Of a stretch of 60,496 nucleotides of DNA, positions 45,635-55,348 are shown in pieces. Positions within the stretch are counted from its first letter, which is position 1, and every line of letters starts with the position of its first letter. Source of the stretch: Iodobacter sp. GTDB lineage: Bacteria; Pseudomonadota; Gammaproteobacteria; Burkholderiales; Chitinibacteraceae. Location: contig NZ_JANXSO010000161.1 in the NCBI RefSeq assembly GCF_025352645.1, positions 1-60,496 of the forward strand, in the 5' to 3' direction. The translations under genes and the position numbers were made by a program. Below the pieces are notes generated by a model, which saw only the letters and a list, made by a program, of their open reading frames with translations, was not told the origin of the DNA and searched no databases.

Positions 45635-45801
45635 TCATTTTTTGAAAAATATAGCCCGTCTTTAAGTGCAATTTATTGGTGATAAACTGTGTGTTTAAAG
45701 CGTGTTCGAGCAAGTAGCGATCACCGGTGGGCGTTATTTTTTAAGACATTGTTCATTTGAAGCATTCATAAATACATATACGGGATCGGGAGTAATACAA
45801 A

Positions 45802-47970
45802 ATGGCACTAAATCTGGATGGCGTAAAACGCCTCTTTTCCGGACTTAAAAAAGCAGCTCCTGTTCCAGAAAATTATGAGCCTGCAAAATCAACAATTATG
45901 GGCCGGATCAGTTTGCCTGATGCCGACGACTCAAAACTAAATAAACCCATTCCTTTGATTGGGGGCTTGCCGCTGCGGCAGCAAATGGCTTTATTACTGA
46001 TTGTGATGTTGGTTTCAGCGGCCTTGTTTATTGTTACGGCCTTTGTTGCTTTTCAAAGCTCTTCTTTTAATGCCGAGCGTCGTGCGGTTTCAACTGAGAT
46101 GCAGATGCTTTCGCAGCGTATTGCGCGTGCATCTACGCAAGCGGTACAGGGTAAGCCTGATGCGTTTGCCACACTTAAAGATTCCTATGGCAAGTTCGAT
46201 AGCAATTTAACGCAATTATCGGCTGGTGATTTTTTCTTTAATTTGTTGGCAAGAAGTCCTGATGCATTAATTAATTCAGTGCGTCAAACATGGGCGCAAT
46301 CGTTTGCACCGAATAAATCCCGGCCAACAGTTGATACCATTCTTAAGCAAGAAAAAGCCTTGGTGACCTTGGGCCAATCGGTGGGTTCGATTAATAGTAC
46401 GGATGCCTCATTGCTGGAAAACACTCAGCAATTCTCCACCATGCTTGGGGAGAATGGCGGCACGATGCGTGAGTTGGATTATGCTCACCAACTATCCATG
46501 CTGTCGCAACGGATGGCTAAAAATGCTAATGCGGTTTTGGGTAGTGATTTGATTAACCCAGAAGTGGTGTTTTTATTGGGTAAAGATGTATCGGTCTTTA
46601 ATGAAATCGTGACGGCATTTTTGGATGGTAAAAACCCAGAATTACCGATTCGGGCGATTTCTAGCTCGCAAATGGCGAGCAAATTAAATGACATTCGTAC
46701 CCGCTTCCATGATTTTGAGGTGGTAGTTACTTCCTTCTCTAAAAACATGCAGCCCTTGGTGAGCTCGCGTTTGGCCAACCAAACTATCGTGTTGGATTCT
46801 GAAAAACTACTGAAAGAAACCAGTGAATTAGCCGATACCTATGAAAATAGAGTGGGTGGCTTTTTAATTAATGCTTTGCAAGTGATTTTTATTGTTGTTT
46901 CTTTGCTGGCCCTGTTTTTACTGGTACGCACATTTAACCAAGAAGCGGTACGTCGTCGCCTAGTGCTAGAAGCTGAAAACAAAAAGAATCAGGAAGCTAT
47001 TTTGCGCTTGCTGAATGAAATGGCCGACTTGGCTGACGGTGATTTGACCGTGCGTGCTTCGGTAACTGAAGATTTGACCGGTGCGATTGCCGATTCGATT
47101 AACTACACCATTGAAGAGCTGCGCTCTCTGATTACCAAAATTAACCGTGCCACCGGCCAAGTTAACTCTGCCACTCAAGAGGCACAGGGTATTTCGGATG
47201 AATTACTGGCCGCTGCAGAACGTCAGTCTACTGAGATTAAAGATACCAATAGCACGGTTGAGCAGATGGTTACGTCGATTCGAGGCGTATCAAGCAATGC
47301 TGCTGAATCTGCCAACGTGGCGCAATCGTCCTTGATGGCCGCTGAAAAAGGTGCTGAAGCGGTACAGAATCAGATTAAGGGGATGGGTGAGATTCGCGAG
47401 CAGATTCAAGAAACTGCGAAACGGATTAAACGCTTGGGTGAAAGCTCACAAGAAATTAGTGAAATTGTTGAATTGATTTCTGACATTACCGAACAGACCA
47501 ACGTTTTGGCGTTGAATGCAGCGATTCAGGCGGCGGCGGCGGGTGAAGCAGGCCGAGGCTTCTCGATTGTTGCGGAAGAAGTGCAACGCTTGGCGGAGCG
47601 CTCCGGCGAGGCGACCAAGCAGATTAGTGCGATTGTGAAAACCATTCAAACCGATACCCACGATGCGGTTGCCGCGATGGAAGTGTCAACACAGGGTGTG
47701 GTTGAAGGGGCCAAGCTATCAGATGCCGCTGGCCGTGCGCTGACCGAGATTGGGCAAGTTTCGCGTGATTTGGCACGTTTGATTGAGTCGATTGCGCATG
47801 AAACCGAAGATCAAACCTTGCTGGCGAGTAAGGTTAATACCTCAATGCGTGACATTTTGGCGATTACTGAGCAAACCTCGGCAGGTACCAAGCAATCTGC
47901 AACCGCGGTGGGGCAGTTGACTGCTCTGGCGCAAGAGCTGAAAGACTCGGCATCGGGCTTTAAGCTTTAA
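45802..47970 (+). CDS. pilJ: Type IV pilus chemoreceptor PilJ
   Basis: A 722-residue methyl-accepting chemotaxis protein. An N-terminal helix ([23 protein letters not shown], about residues 56-78) is followed by two PilJ-type periplasmic modules ([26 protein letters not shown]). A second helix ([18 protein letters not shown], about 355) and HAMP follow. The signalling hairpin is [35 protein letters not shown]. It senses pilus or surface contact in Pseudomonas. No CheR/CheB homologues are nearby. Confidence 0.94.
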   Translation: MALNLDGVKRLFSGLKKAAPVPENYEPAKSTIMGRISLPDADDSKLNKPIPLIGGLPLRQQMALLLIVMLVSAALFIVTAFVAFQSSSFNAERRAVSTEMQMLSQRIARASTQAVQGKPDAFATLKDSYGKFDSNLTQLSAGDFFFNLLARSPDALINSVRQTWAQSFAPNKSRPTVDTILKQEKALVTLGQSVGSINSTDASLLENTQQFSTMLGENGGTMRELDYAHQLSMLSQRMAKNANAVLGSDLINPEVVFLLGKDVSVFNEIVTAFLDGKNPELPIRAISSSQMASKLNDIRTRFHDFEVVVTSFSKNMQPLVSSRLANQTIVLDSEKLLKETSELADTYENRVGGFLINALQVIFIVVSLLALFLLVRTFNQEAVRRRLVLEAENKKNQEAILRLLNEMADLADGDLTVRASVTEDLTGAIADSINYTIEELRSLITKINRATGQVNSATQEAQGISDELLAAAERQSTEIKDTNSTVEQMVTSIRGVSSNAAESANVAQSSLMAAEKGAEAVQNQIKGMGEIREQIQETAKRIKRLGESSQEISEIVELISDITEQTNVLALNAAIQAAAAGEAGRGFSIVAEEVQRLAERSGEATKQISAIVKTIQTDTHDAVAAMEVSTQGVVEGAKLSDAAGRALTEIGQVSRDLARLIESIAHETEDQTLLASKVNTSMRDILAITEQTSAGTKQSATAVGQLTALAQELKDSASGFKL

Positions 47971-48003
47971 GTTGAAAAGTATGTAGGTGGGCTGGTAGAT
48001 CTG

Positions 48004-48175
48004 CCTATACGTATCACTAAGACATTTGTCATAAAAAAATACTACTTTTCAATAGAGCGTGTTTTTTCTTAGGGCGGATGAAACCTGCCATTTTTAGCTT
48101 TTTGATGCTTAAATTTGGCGGGTTGCGCCCTAAGTTTTCATCCTGCAGACATTGGCTTAACTTGATACGTATAGG
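48004..48175. repeat. Nested inverted-repeat element between pilJ and chpA
   Basis: Outer arms CCTATACGTATCA (48004-48016) and TGATACGTATAGG (48163-48175) are exact 13 nt complements. Inner arms CTTAGGGCG (48068-48076) and CGCCCTAAG (48126-48134) are exact; AACCTGCCA and TGGCGGGTT extend the inner stem with one wobble. GGATGAAA and TTTTCATCC occur beside the inner arms. The span occupies most of the 264 bp gap, in an otherwise continuous chemosensory operon. Confidence 0.7.
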
Positions 48176-48234
48176 GCGGCTTGTAAGCCCGCCTTCACCA
48201 ATGATTATTAGTGTCACTTAAAAATAGGCTTTAA

Positions 48235-51200
48235 ATGAGCGCGCATACCGAATTCGATCTGGGCTCTCTGGTCTGGGTCAAGAGCGAAATCGAGCAAACA
48301 TTACAAAAAGCAGCGCAAGCGCTGGCTCAGTTTGGCGAGACCAACGATAGTGCACTGCTTAAGCATGCTCGTACCTTTTTGCATCAAGCCCATGGTGCTG
48401 TGCAGATGGTGGAGCTCACTGGCTTGGCGCGTTTTTGCGAAGAGATTGAGCAGGCGCTCGTATTTGATGAGCTCAGTGCTGATGCCCTAGAGGTTATTCA
48501 GCGGGGGATTGCCGAAGCCAGCCATTACTTAGAGCAGCTCTCTGCCGGAGCGCCTAATCAGCCACTTAGATTGTTGTCTAGTTTTAAGAAAATGGCGGCT
48601 TTACGCCAAACGACGGAAAGCGGCGCTGAATTATTTTTCCCGCAATTATCCGAATTAGTGCTGCCCTTAGGATTGCCGGTAAAAAATTTACCGGCTGCGG
48701 ATATGAGCGGCTTTATTCGCTTGCGTCGGCAACGTTTTGAGGCTGGCTTGCTAAATTGGATTAGCAAAGATGTGGGTGCCGCCAGTATTATGGCGAAAAG
48801 TTTGGCAGAGATTGCCGCGACGCAGCCCAATGTCGTTTCTCGGCATTTTTGGTGGGCAGCTGCGGGCTTGTTAGATGGCCTAAGCAGCCACCGCGCATCG
48901 GCGGATATCGATTTTAAAACGCTTATCTTGCGGCTCAATTTACAGCTACGCCGCTTAAGTGATGGCTCTGGCAAGGTGGCTGAGCGGCTGTATCGCGATA
49001 TTTTATATGCTTTATTAATCATAGAAACGACGAGCCCTTTGGCGCTTGGGCTGCGTAAAGCCTTTGCCTTGGAGAGTTTATTGCCAAGTAAAGATGCTGA
49101 TTTGCTCTCGCCAGCGGCTGTTTTGCGTAAGCAGCTCGCCCGCAGTTTGCGTGAAGATCTGGCGGTATGTAAAGACACGTGGAGCCGAATTTGTTCGGGT
49201 CAATCCGAGCGTCTAGTCGCCTTTTTAGCCGATTTTGAGCCTTTGGCCGTCCGTTCTGCCCCTTTAAGTATTCCTGGTTTAGATGATTTATGGCAGGCGC
49301 TGCATCAGGCGATTCACCGCTTAAATCGACTTGCTCCTAGCGACGGCCAAGCCTTGGAAGTGGCAACAGCGCTATTGTTGATCGATAACGGCTTAGCCAT
49401 TTACCCACTCTTGGCCGATGATTTCCCTGCGCAAGTGGATGCAATGAGCCAGCGCTTGTTAAATCCATCTTTAAATAGCGAAGTACCTCATTTAGATGCG
49501 GTATCACGCCAAGCGCAAGAGCGTCTTTTGCAAGCGCAGCTAGCGCATGAAATGCGTAGCAATTTGCAAATGGTTGAAGATGTGTTGGAAGGATGGTTCC
49601 GTAATCCTGATCACAATTCAGAACTGGTTAAAGTGGAGCCTAGCCTGCGTCAAATTCAAGGCGCACTGCAAATGCTGGATAAGCACCAGGCGGTTGAGTT
49701 ATTGCAGCTATGCCAAAAGCGGATTGAGCAATTTGTCCGTAGTGAATTATTGCTGCCCGCTCAAGAAGAGCTAGAGCTCTTGGCTGAGGGCTTATCTAGC
49801 CTTGGTTTTTATCTGGATGATATTGCGCAAAGCCGCGATGAGCCTGCGTCTTTGCTGGGCATGATTGATAAGCTATCCGGCGCGCTGCCGGTCGATTCTC
49901 TGGCAGATAGCTTGCTTGAGGTGCTAGAAGAAGAGCCAGAGCTGGAGGCCATTACTACGATTGTGGCCCCGCAGGCAGACCCATCTAAGCCTTTGCCGGT
50001 GTCAGATGCTGCGGTAGATGCCGAATTGCTTGAAGTGTTCTTAGAAGAAGCTGCAGAGGTCTTGGCTAGCATTGCAGAGCAGCTACGGATTTGTCAACAG
50101 ACCCCGCACGATCGCGAAGCACTCACCGTTGTAAGACGCAGTTTCCATACCTTAAAAGGCAGTGGTCGGATGGTGGGCTTGAATCACTTGGGGCAAGTGG
50201 CTTGGGCGATAGAGCAACTGATGAATAAGCTGATGCAAATTGAACGCCCAGCGAGTGTTGAGCTAATCGATTTGCTTGATCAAGCACATCGGGCGTTTTC
50301 TGGCTGGGTGCAGCAGCTTTCTACCACTGGAGCGGCGCTGATTGAGGCGAGTGATTTAATCGCCTTGGTGGACAAAATCAAAGAACAATTGGGTGAGGCT
50401 GCTTTAGCGCCAGTAGAGCACATACATTTATCAGTAGATCCTGAGCAGGCAGAAAACGATGAAGTGATGATCGGCACCGTAACCGTGTCTGCATCACTGT
50501 TTGCGCTATTTTGTAATGAAGCTTTGCAATATCTGTCGACCTTGCAAAATAAAAATAGTGACCCATCGGCCTATTTATTGGCGGCACATACCTTGGGAGG
50601 CATTGCCTCGACGGCGGGTTTCCGTAGCTTAGGCGAGCTAGCCTACACCCTAGAACATGTGGTGCAGCAACTCGGCGAAATGGTGATTGCAGACGAGCCT
50701 GTGCTAGAGCAGGCGGTGAATCGCATTGCTTCTATGCTAGGGGCTATTTTTGCGCTGGAAGCACCGGGCTTTGCGGAGGCAGAGATTTTTGCGCTGCAAA
50801 AATTGCGTGCTCAACCTTTTGATATTTCTTTAGATGAGGAAGCAGAAGTAGCGCCGCTTGATTTAGATTTGTATGAGCCTCATAGCGAAGCTGCAGAAGC
50901 TCCATTAGAGACCTCTTTAGACCTTAGTGAGGGCAAATTAGAAGAGTCAGCTGAGTTGACTACGGCCACCGATGCTCTTGAATTGTCCTTGCTAGATAGC
51001 TTGTTGGCAGAGCCATTCCTAGCCGATGAAGATATCGAGCAGGCCGCTGAGGCGGAAGCTGGCATTGCTCCTCATATTGAATCGCCAGTATTAGACGGTT
51101 TATTAGCAACAGAGCCATCTCTTGCCGGTGAAAGTATCGAGCAGGCCGCTGAGGCGGAAGCTGGCATTGCTCCTCATATTGAATCGCCTGTATTAGACGG

Positions 51201-53745
51201 CTTATTAGCAACAGAGCCATCTCTTGCCAGTGAAAGTATCGAACAGGCCGTTGAGGCGGAAGCTGATGTTGCTCCTCGTATTGAATCGCCAGTATTAGAT
51301 GGCTTATTAGCAATAGAGCCGTCTCTTGTCGATGATGCTGAGCAGGCCCAAACAGCCTGCGCAAACGAGCTAGAAAATATTGCCTCGCCCTTATTAAATG
51401 GGTTGCTGGACGTTGATTCTTTAAGTGGCATGGCAATACCTGCTGAGCTATTGGATGAGGTTGAAGAGGAAGTTGAGTTTGAACAGCACGCGGCCCTTGC
51501 CGATTTGTTGGAGATCGACCCTGCATCATTAGATCCCTTGTTAGATAAGCACGATTTACAGCGCAAAGCAGAGCTAGATAGCGAGCAGTCTGACGATATT
51601 GATGAGCAGCTCTTACCGGTGTTTATTGAAGAGGCCGATGAGCTGATCCAGCAAATTAGCGCGTCATTGCGCGGCTTGCGTTTGCCAGAGCCTGATGAAA
51701 AAGATGCCCGTGCCTTAGCGCGTGTTTTACACACCTTTAAAGGCAGCGCGCGGATGGCGGGTGCGATGCGGATGGGTGAAGTCATTCATCAGATGGAAAG
51801 CCGCTTGCTGGCCGCTGGTAGCCATTACTCTGCATCGCTATTAGATGCATTTGATGCCGATTTTGATTTGATTCAAATGCTGGCCGATGAGCTAAAAGGC
51901 GGTAAGAAGCCGGAAGAAGTCATTGCTCCTGTTGCTGTACAGCAGGCGGAAGTTGATACCAGTACCACGATCCGAGTGAAATCAGAGCTGATGGATCAGC
52001 TGGTGAATCAGGCCGGTGAGGTATCGATCGCCAGATCGCGGATCGAAGCTGAAATGCTGACGATGAAATCATCCCTGCTCGATTTAACCGAAAACGTCAA
52101 CCGCCTACGCAGCCAGCTGCGTGAGATGGAGATCCAAGCCGAATCGCAAATGCAGGCCAAGGTGAAAGAGCACGAAGGGCATGAAGCTAACTTTGATCCG
52201 CTCGAATTCGATCGCTTTACCCGCTTGCAAGAAGTGACCCGCTTTATTGCTGAAAGCGTGAATGACGTGGCCACTATTCAGCAAAACTTGTTGAAAAATC
52301 ACGACGATTCTAGCTCGGCGCTATCCCAACAAGCGCGGATGACTAAGGAGCTGCAACAAAGCCTGATGCGGGTGCGCATGGTGCCGTTTAGTAGCTTGTC
52401 TGAGCGTCTTTACCGCCTGACTCGTCAGACCGGTAAAGAGGTTGGCAAAAAGGTCAACTTGGAATTACGTGGTGGCCGAGTAGAGATCGATCGTGGTGTG
52501 CTCGATCAAATGATGTCGCCCTTTGAACATATGCTGCGAAATGCTATCGATCATGGCTTAGAAACCACCGAGCAGCGGCTTGCCTTAGGTAAGCCAGAGT
52601 TTGGTGAAGTACAGGTAGAAGTGCGCCAAGAAGGCAATGAGCTGGTCTTGCTGCTAAAAGACGATGGCAAGGGTTTGGATTTAGCCAGCTTGCGTACTAA
52701 AGGGCTTGAAAAAGGCCTGATCAATAACAATGCCAGCGATCAAATGATCACGGAGTTGATTTTTGAGCCGGGCATCAGCACCGCTAGCAGCCTAACCACC
52801 TTATCTGGCCGTGGTATTGGCATGGATGTGGTGAAGAATAAGCTAGGGGACTTGGGTGGCCGCATTGAGGTGAGCAGCGAAACCGGCGTAGGTACTACGT
52901 TTACGATCTATCTGCCGCTGACCTTAGCAGTTACGCAAGTGGTTTTGGTGAAGGCTAATGGCCAGCAATATGCGATTCCATCAGGGATGGTGGAGCAGGT
53001 GCAGGAAATTAAGCTGGGGCCACTGGAGCATGTTTATGAAAATCGCTTCCAAGAATGGATGGATCATCGTTATCCGTTTGCCTACTTCCCAAGGTTATTA
53101 GGCGATACCCAATCCGTACCAGAGCAAAAACGCTATAACACCGTGATATTGCTGCGTAGTGGTAGCAGTCGTATGGCCTTGCACGTTGATGAGCTGCTGC
53201 GTAATCAAGAGGTGGTGGTGAAGGCGATTGGGCCGCAATTAGCGCGGATTCCAGGCGTAACCGGCGCAACTGTGTTGGGTAACGGCGATGTGGTAATGAT
53301 TATGAATCCACTCTCGCTGTTGGCTCGTGGTGAAACACGCAGTACCGCGATTCATATCAGCCCAGAAGCACTGAAAACCACGCCGGTAGTGATGATTGTG
53401 GATGATTCACTGACGGTGCGTAAAATCACAGGGCGGCTATTGGCTAAGGAAGGCTTCCAAGTATTAACGGCCAAAGACGGCTTAGATGCCTTGCAGCAGC
53501 TATCGGATATCAAGCCAGATGTGATGTTGGTGGATATCGAAATGCCGCGTATGGATGGCTTTGAATTTACCCGTAATGTGCGCGCCAATGAGGGAACACG
53601 GCATATTCCTATCATTATGATTACCTCGCGTACGGCAGATAAGCATAAAAACTATGCATTTGAGCTGGGGGTAAACACCTTCCTTGGTAAGCCTTACCAA
53701 GAAGAAGAGTTGCTCGGCCATATTCGCGGCTTTATTCAGGCTTAA
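48235..53745 (+). CDS. chpA: ChpA/PilL hybrid chemotaxis kinase with tandem repeats
   Basis: An 1836-residue multi-domain CheA. The N-terminal helical region (about 1-560) includes FimL-like HPt-related modules. Three HPt domains have candidate phospho-His at 638 (RSFHTLKGSGRM), 785 (AAHTLGGIAS) and 1166 (VLHTFKGSARM). A CheA dimer/kinase core follows (FEHMLRNAIDHGLE; LSGRGIGMDVVKN), then a CheW domain, and a C-terminal REC with phospho-Asp1767 (VDIEMPRMDG) and Lys in GKPY. Residues 934-1035 are three near-perfect 34-residue repeats (EQAAEAEAGIAPHIESPVLD...). It signals to PilG/PilH. Confidence 0.95.
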   Translation: MSAHTEFDLGSLVWVKSEIEQTLQKAAQALAQFGETNDSALLKHARTFLHQAHGAVQMVELTGLARFCEEIEQALVFDELSADALEVIQRGIAEASHYLEQLSAGAPNQPLRLLSSFKKMAALRQTTESGAELFFPQLSELVLPLGLPVKNLPAADMSGFIRLRRQRFEAGLLNWISKDVGAASIMAKSLAEIAATQPNVVSRHFWWAAAGLLDGLSSHRASADIDFKTLILRLNLQLRRLSDGSGKVAERLYRDILYALLIIETTSPLALGLRKAFALESLLPSKDADLLSPAAVLRKQLARSLREDLAVCKDTWSRICSGQSERLVAFLADFEPLAVRSAPLSIPGLDDLWQALHQAIHRLNRLAPSDGQALEVATALLLIDNGLAIYPLLADDFPAQVDAMSQRLLNPSLNSEVPHLDAVSRQAQERLLQAQLAHEMRSNLQMVEDVLEGWFRNPDHNSELVKVEPSLRQIQGALQMLDKHQAVELLQLCQKRIEQFVRSELLLPAQEELELLAEGLSSLGFYLDDIAQSRDEPASLLGMIDKLSGALPVDSLADSLLEVLEEEPELEAITTIVAPQADPSKPLPVSDAAVDAELLEVFLEEAAEVLASIAEQLRICQQTPHDREALTVVRRSFHTLKGSGRMVGLNHLGQVAWAIEQLMNKLMQIERPASVELIDLLDQAHRAFSGWVQQLSTTGAALIEASDLIALVDKIKEQLGEAALAPVEHIHLSVDPEQAENDEVMIGTVTVSASLFALFCNEALQYLSTLQNKNSDPSAYLLAAHTLGGIASTAGFRSLGELAYTLEHVVQQLGEMVIADEPVLEQAVNRIASMLGAIFALEAPGFAEAEIFALQKLRAQPFDISLDEEAEVAPLDLDLYEPHSEAAEAPLETSLDLSEGKLEESAELTTATDALELSLLDSLLAEPFLADEDIEQAAEAEAGIAPHIESPVLDGLLATEPSLAGESIEQAAEAEAGIAPHIESPVLDGLLATEPSLASESIEQAVEAEADVAPRIESPVLDGLLAIEPSLVDDAEQAQTACANELENIASPLLNGLLDVDSLSGMAIPAELLDEVEEEVEFEQHAALADLLEIDPASLDPLLDKHDLQRKAELDSEQSDDIDEQLLPVFIEEADELIQQISASLRGLRLPEPDEKDARALARVLHTFKGSARMAGAMRMGEVIHQMESRLLAAGSHYSASLLDAFDADFDLIQMLADELKGGKKPEEVIAPVAVQQAEVDTSTTIRVKSELMDQLVNQAGEVSIARSRIEAEMLTMKSSLLDLTENVNRLRSQLREMEIQAESQMQAKVKEHEGHEANFDPLEFDRFTRLQEVTRFIAESVNDVATIQQNLLKNHDDSSSALSQQARMTKELQQSLMRVRMVPFSSLSERLYRLTRQTGKEVGKKVNLELRGGRVEIDRGVLDQMMSPFEHMLRNAIDHGLETTEQRLALGKPEFGEVQVEVRQEGNELVLLLKDDGKGLDLASLRTKGLEKGLINNNASDQMITELIFEPGISTASSLTTLSGRGIGMDVVKNKLGDLGGRIEVSSETGVGTTFTIYLPLTLAVTQVVLVKANGQQYAIPSGMVEQVQEIKLGPLEHVYENRFQEWMDHRYPFAYFPRLLGDTQSVPEQKRYNTVILLRSGSSRMALHVDELLRNQEVVVKAIGPQLARIPGVTGATVLGNGDVVMIMNPLSLLARGETRSTAIHISPEALKTTPVVMIVDDSLTVRKITGRLLAKEGFQVLTAKDGLDALQQLSDIKPDVMLVDIEMPRMDGFEFTRNVRANEGTRHIPIIMITSRTADKHKNYAFELGVNTFLGKPYQEEELLGHIRGFIQA
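51034..51339 (+). repeat. Three 102-bp tandem repeats within chpA
   Basis: Units begin at 51034, 51136 and 51238, each 102 bp and in frame, encoding 34 residues with ESPVLDGLLAtEPSLa. The first two are almost identical at DNA level; the third has a few changes. Degenerate related words (LLDSLLAEPFLADE before; SPLLNGLLDVDSL after) flank them. Confidence 0.9.
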
Positions 53746-53767
53746 CTCACTGTAATAAAATGCTGAT

Positions 53768-53821
53768 AGGGCGCGGCATACCGTGCCCCTACTTAAATAG
53801 GGAGGCGTAACGGCCTCCCTA
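53768..53821. repeat. Hairpins downstream of chpA
   Basis: AGGGCGCGGCATACCGTGCCCCT (about 53768-53790) resembles the GGGGCGC repeat at 30350. TAGGGAGGC (53798-53806) then pairs with GCCTCCCTA (53813-53821). The second may be a weak terminator for either convergent gene. Confidence 0.5.
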
Positions 53822-54286
53822 TTTGCATTCTCCTAAGCGCCGCGCACTGCCTTTTAGCGCCATGCTTTTCCCTTGGGCTTGAATCTGATGCTCGTATTGG
53901 TAGCTATCTCTGGCGGGGCTAAATTGAATCACGCTGTGGATGGTGGCGGCGTGTGGCTGTCGGCATTGCATATCCATGCTGACGGTATTACCACTATTGC
54001 TTACCTTGGGTGGCTCGCAGTTTTGTGAGGGCTTTTGCCCCATTTGCTGCCAGCTACCCATTTTTTCTTTTGATAAACAGAGTGACATCGTGATCGTCCC
54101 AGCCTTCGGGTCGAAATGCATGTTAGGTTGCTGCATTTGCTTGATTTGCTCGGGCTTCATTTTACTAAACATGGCTTTTTGTTCAGCGGGCATTTCGCTA
54201 ACGACTTCCCACTGGCCAGCTTGCGGCATAAGCTCAGCAGCGGGGCTGAAGGCGCTGAGCAAGGTTAAGGCATATAAGACACGCAT
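53819..54286 (-). CDS. DUF3617-family exported protein
   Basis: A 155-residue protein. A signal peptide (VLYALTLLSAFSPAAE) is followed by MPQAGQWEVVSEMP, the DUF3617 start, and three spaced Cys (SLCLSKE, QNCEPPK, MDMQCRQP). These resemble the conserved Cys of the family. Function unknown, periplasmic. I chose ATG 54286; the longer frame would read through a terminator and tRNA-Lys sequence. Confidence 0.78.
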   Translation of the reverse strand: MRVLYALTLLSAFSPAAELMPQAGQWEVVSEMPAEQKAMFSKMKPEQIKQMQQPNMHFDPKAGTITMSLCLSKEKMGSWQQMGQKPSQNCEPPKVSNSGNTVSMDMQCRQPHAATIHSVIQFSPARDSYQYEHQIQAQGKSMALKGSARRLGECK

Positions 54287-54371
54287 AGCAGAGCTTCCAA
54301 CACAGTGATGCACCGTTATAGACCGGTGGTGGCGTATTGGCAGGCGATGGAGGTGGCTGGATGGCGCAAAC

Positions 54372-54401
54372 AAAAAGCCCAATCCGAAGACTGGGCTTTT
54401 T
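54372..54401 (-). terminator. Rho-independent terminator of the tRNA-Lys cluster
   Basis: AAAAAGCCCA (54372-54381) pairs with TGGGCTTTTT (54392-54401). On the minus strand it lies 10 bp after the last tRNA. Confidence 0.92.
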
Positions 54402-54411
54402 GATGAATGCT

Positions 54412-54487
54412 TGGTGGGTCGTGCGGGATTCGAACCTGCGACAAATGGATTAAAAGTCCACTGCTCTACCAACTGAGCTAACGACCC
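54412..54487 (-). tRNA. tRNA-Lys (TTT)
   Basis: A 76 nt cloverleaf with encoded CCA. Acceptor GGGTCGT/ACGACCC, D-arm GCTCAGTTGGTAGAGC, anticodon loop CTTTTAA (anticodon TTT), and T-loop GGTTCGAATCC. Same sequence as the copy at 54609. Confidence 0.96.
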
Positions 54488-54515
54488 ATATAGGGGTAAG
54501 GCAACTGTATTTAAC

Positions 54516-54591
54516 TGGTGGGCTGTGACAGATTCGAACTGTCGACCTACGGATTAAGAGTCCGCTGCTCTACCAGCTGAGCTAACAGCCC
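54516..54591 (-). tRNA. tRNA-Lys (CTT)
   Basis: A 76 nt cloverleaf with encoded CCA. Acceptor GGGCTGT/ACAGCCC, D-arm GCTCAGCTGGTAGAGC, anticodon loop CTCTTAA (anticodon CTT), and T-arm AGTTCGAATCT. It lies between two Lys-TTT genes. Confidence 0.95.
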
Positions 54592-54608
54592 TGCAAATAT
54601 TGTGTGAT

Positions 54609-54684
54609 TGGTGGGTCGTGCGGGATTCGAACCTGCGACAAATGGATTAAAAGTCCACTGCTCTACCAACTGAGCTAACGACCC
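54609..54684 (-). tRNA. tRNA-Lys (TTT), first of cluster
   Basis: Identical by eye to the gene at 54412-54487. It is the first of the three-gene array on the minus strand. Confidence 0.96.
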
Positions 54685-54967
54685 GCTCACACTTCAGAGA
54701 GGTCGCATTATAAGGATAATTTAATTTGTGTCAAGCCCCTTACATCCTAAATTTAGCTTGCCCCCAGCAGTTCATCGCTTAACTACTGATTTTTATAACT
54801 ATTTATTTACAAGAAGTTTAGATTGATTGGCGCTGAATTTGCCCAATTGATCTATTGCAAAATAAGAATATTTTTTATAAAAACCGTGAATTTATGCAAA
54901 CCCTTGAATGCAGCAAGCGAATAGAAACACGGTAAACTTAAGTTTTTCTATGATATGGACAATCGTC

Positions 54968-55348
54968 ATGCGCTTGCTACATACCATGCTCCGCGTGGGC
55001 AATTTGGAACTTTCTATCAAGTTTTATACCGAAGTACTGGGTATGCGTTTATTACGCAGCAAAGACTTCCCTGAGGGGCGTTTTACCTTGGCATTTTTGG
55101 GTTATAACGACGAAGCCAGCGCTACGGTATTAGAATTGACTCATAACTGGGATACCACGCAATACGATTTGGGCAACGCTTATGGGCATATCGCGATTGA
55201 AATCGACGATATTTACGCCTGTTGTGAAGATGTTCGTCAAAAGGGTGGCAAGGTTGTGCGCGAGCCAGGCCCTATGAAGCATGGCAGCACGGTGATTGCC
55301 TTTGTTGAAGATCCTGATGGTTACAAAATAGAATTTATTCAAAAATGA
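54968..55348 (+). CDS. gloA: Lactoylglutathione lyase (glyoxalase I)
   Basis: A 126-residue metalloenzyme that converts the methylglyoxal-glutathione hemithioacetal to lactoylglutathione. Metal ligands match the family: His5 (RLLHTMLRV), Glu in VLELTHNW, His in AYGHIAIE, and Glu near the end (YKIEFIQ). [12 protein letters not shown] is the N-terminal block. I chose ATG 54968; the longer frame from 54908 is not conserved. It overlaps nhaD by 4 bp. Confidence 0.95.
   Translation: MRLLHTMLRVGNLELSIKFYTEVLGMRLLRSKDFPEGRFTLAFLGYNDEASATVLELTHNWDTTQYDLGNAYGHIAIEIDDIYACCEDVRQKGGKVVREPGPMKHGSTVIAFVEDPDGYKIEFIQK

Noticed and set aside
50960-51529. 189-residue antisense frame within chpA
   Set aside because: It mirrors the 34-residue repeats, giving a repetitive but non-coding pattern.
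54287-54472. N-terminal extension of the DUF3617 frame (MVEQWTFNPFVAGSNPARPT)
   Set aside because: This is a translation of the tRNA-Lys sequence and terminator, a well-known false N-terminus. The true start with a signal peptide is at 54286.
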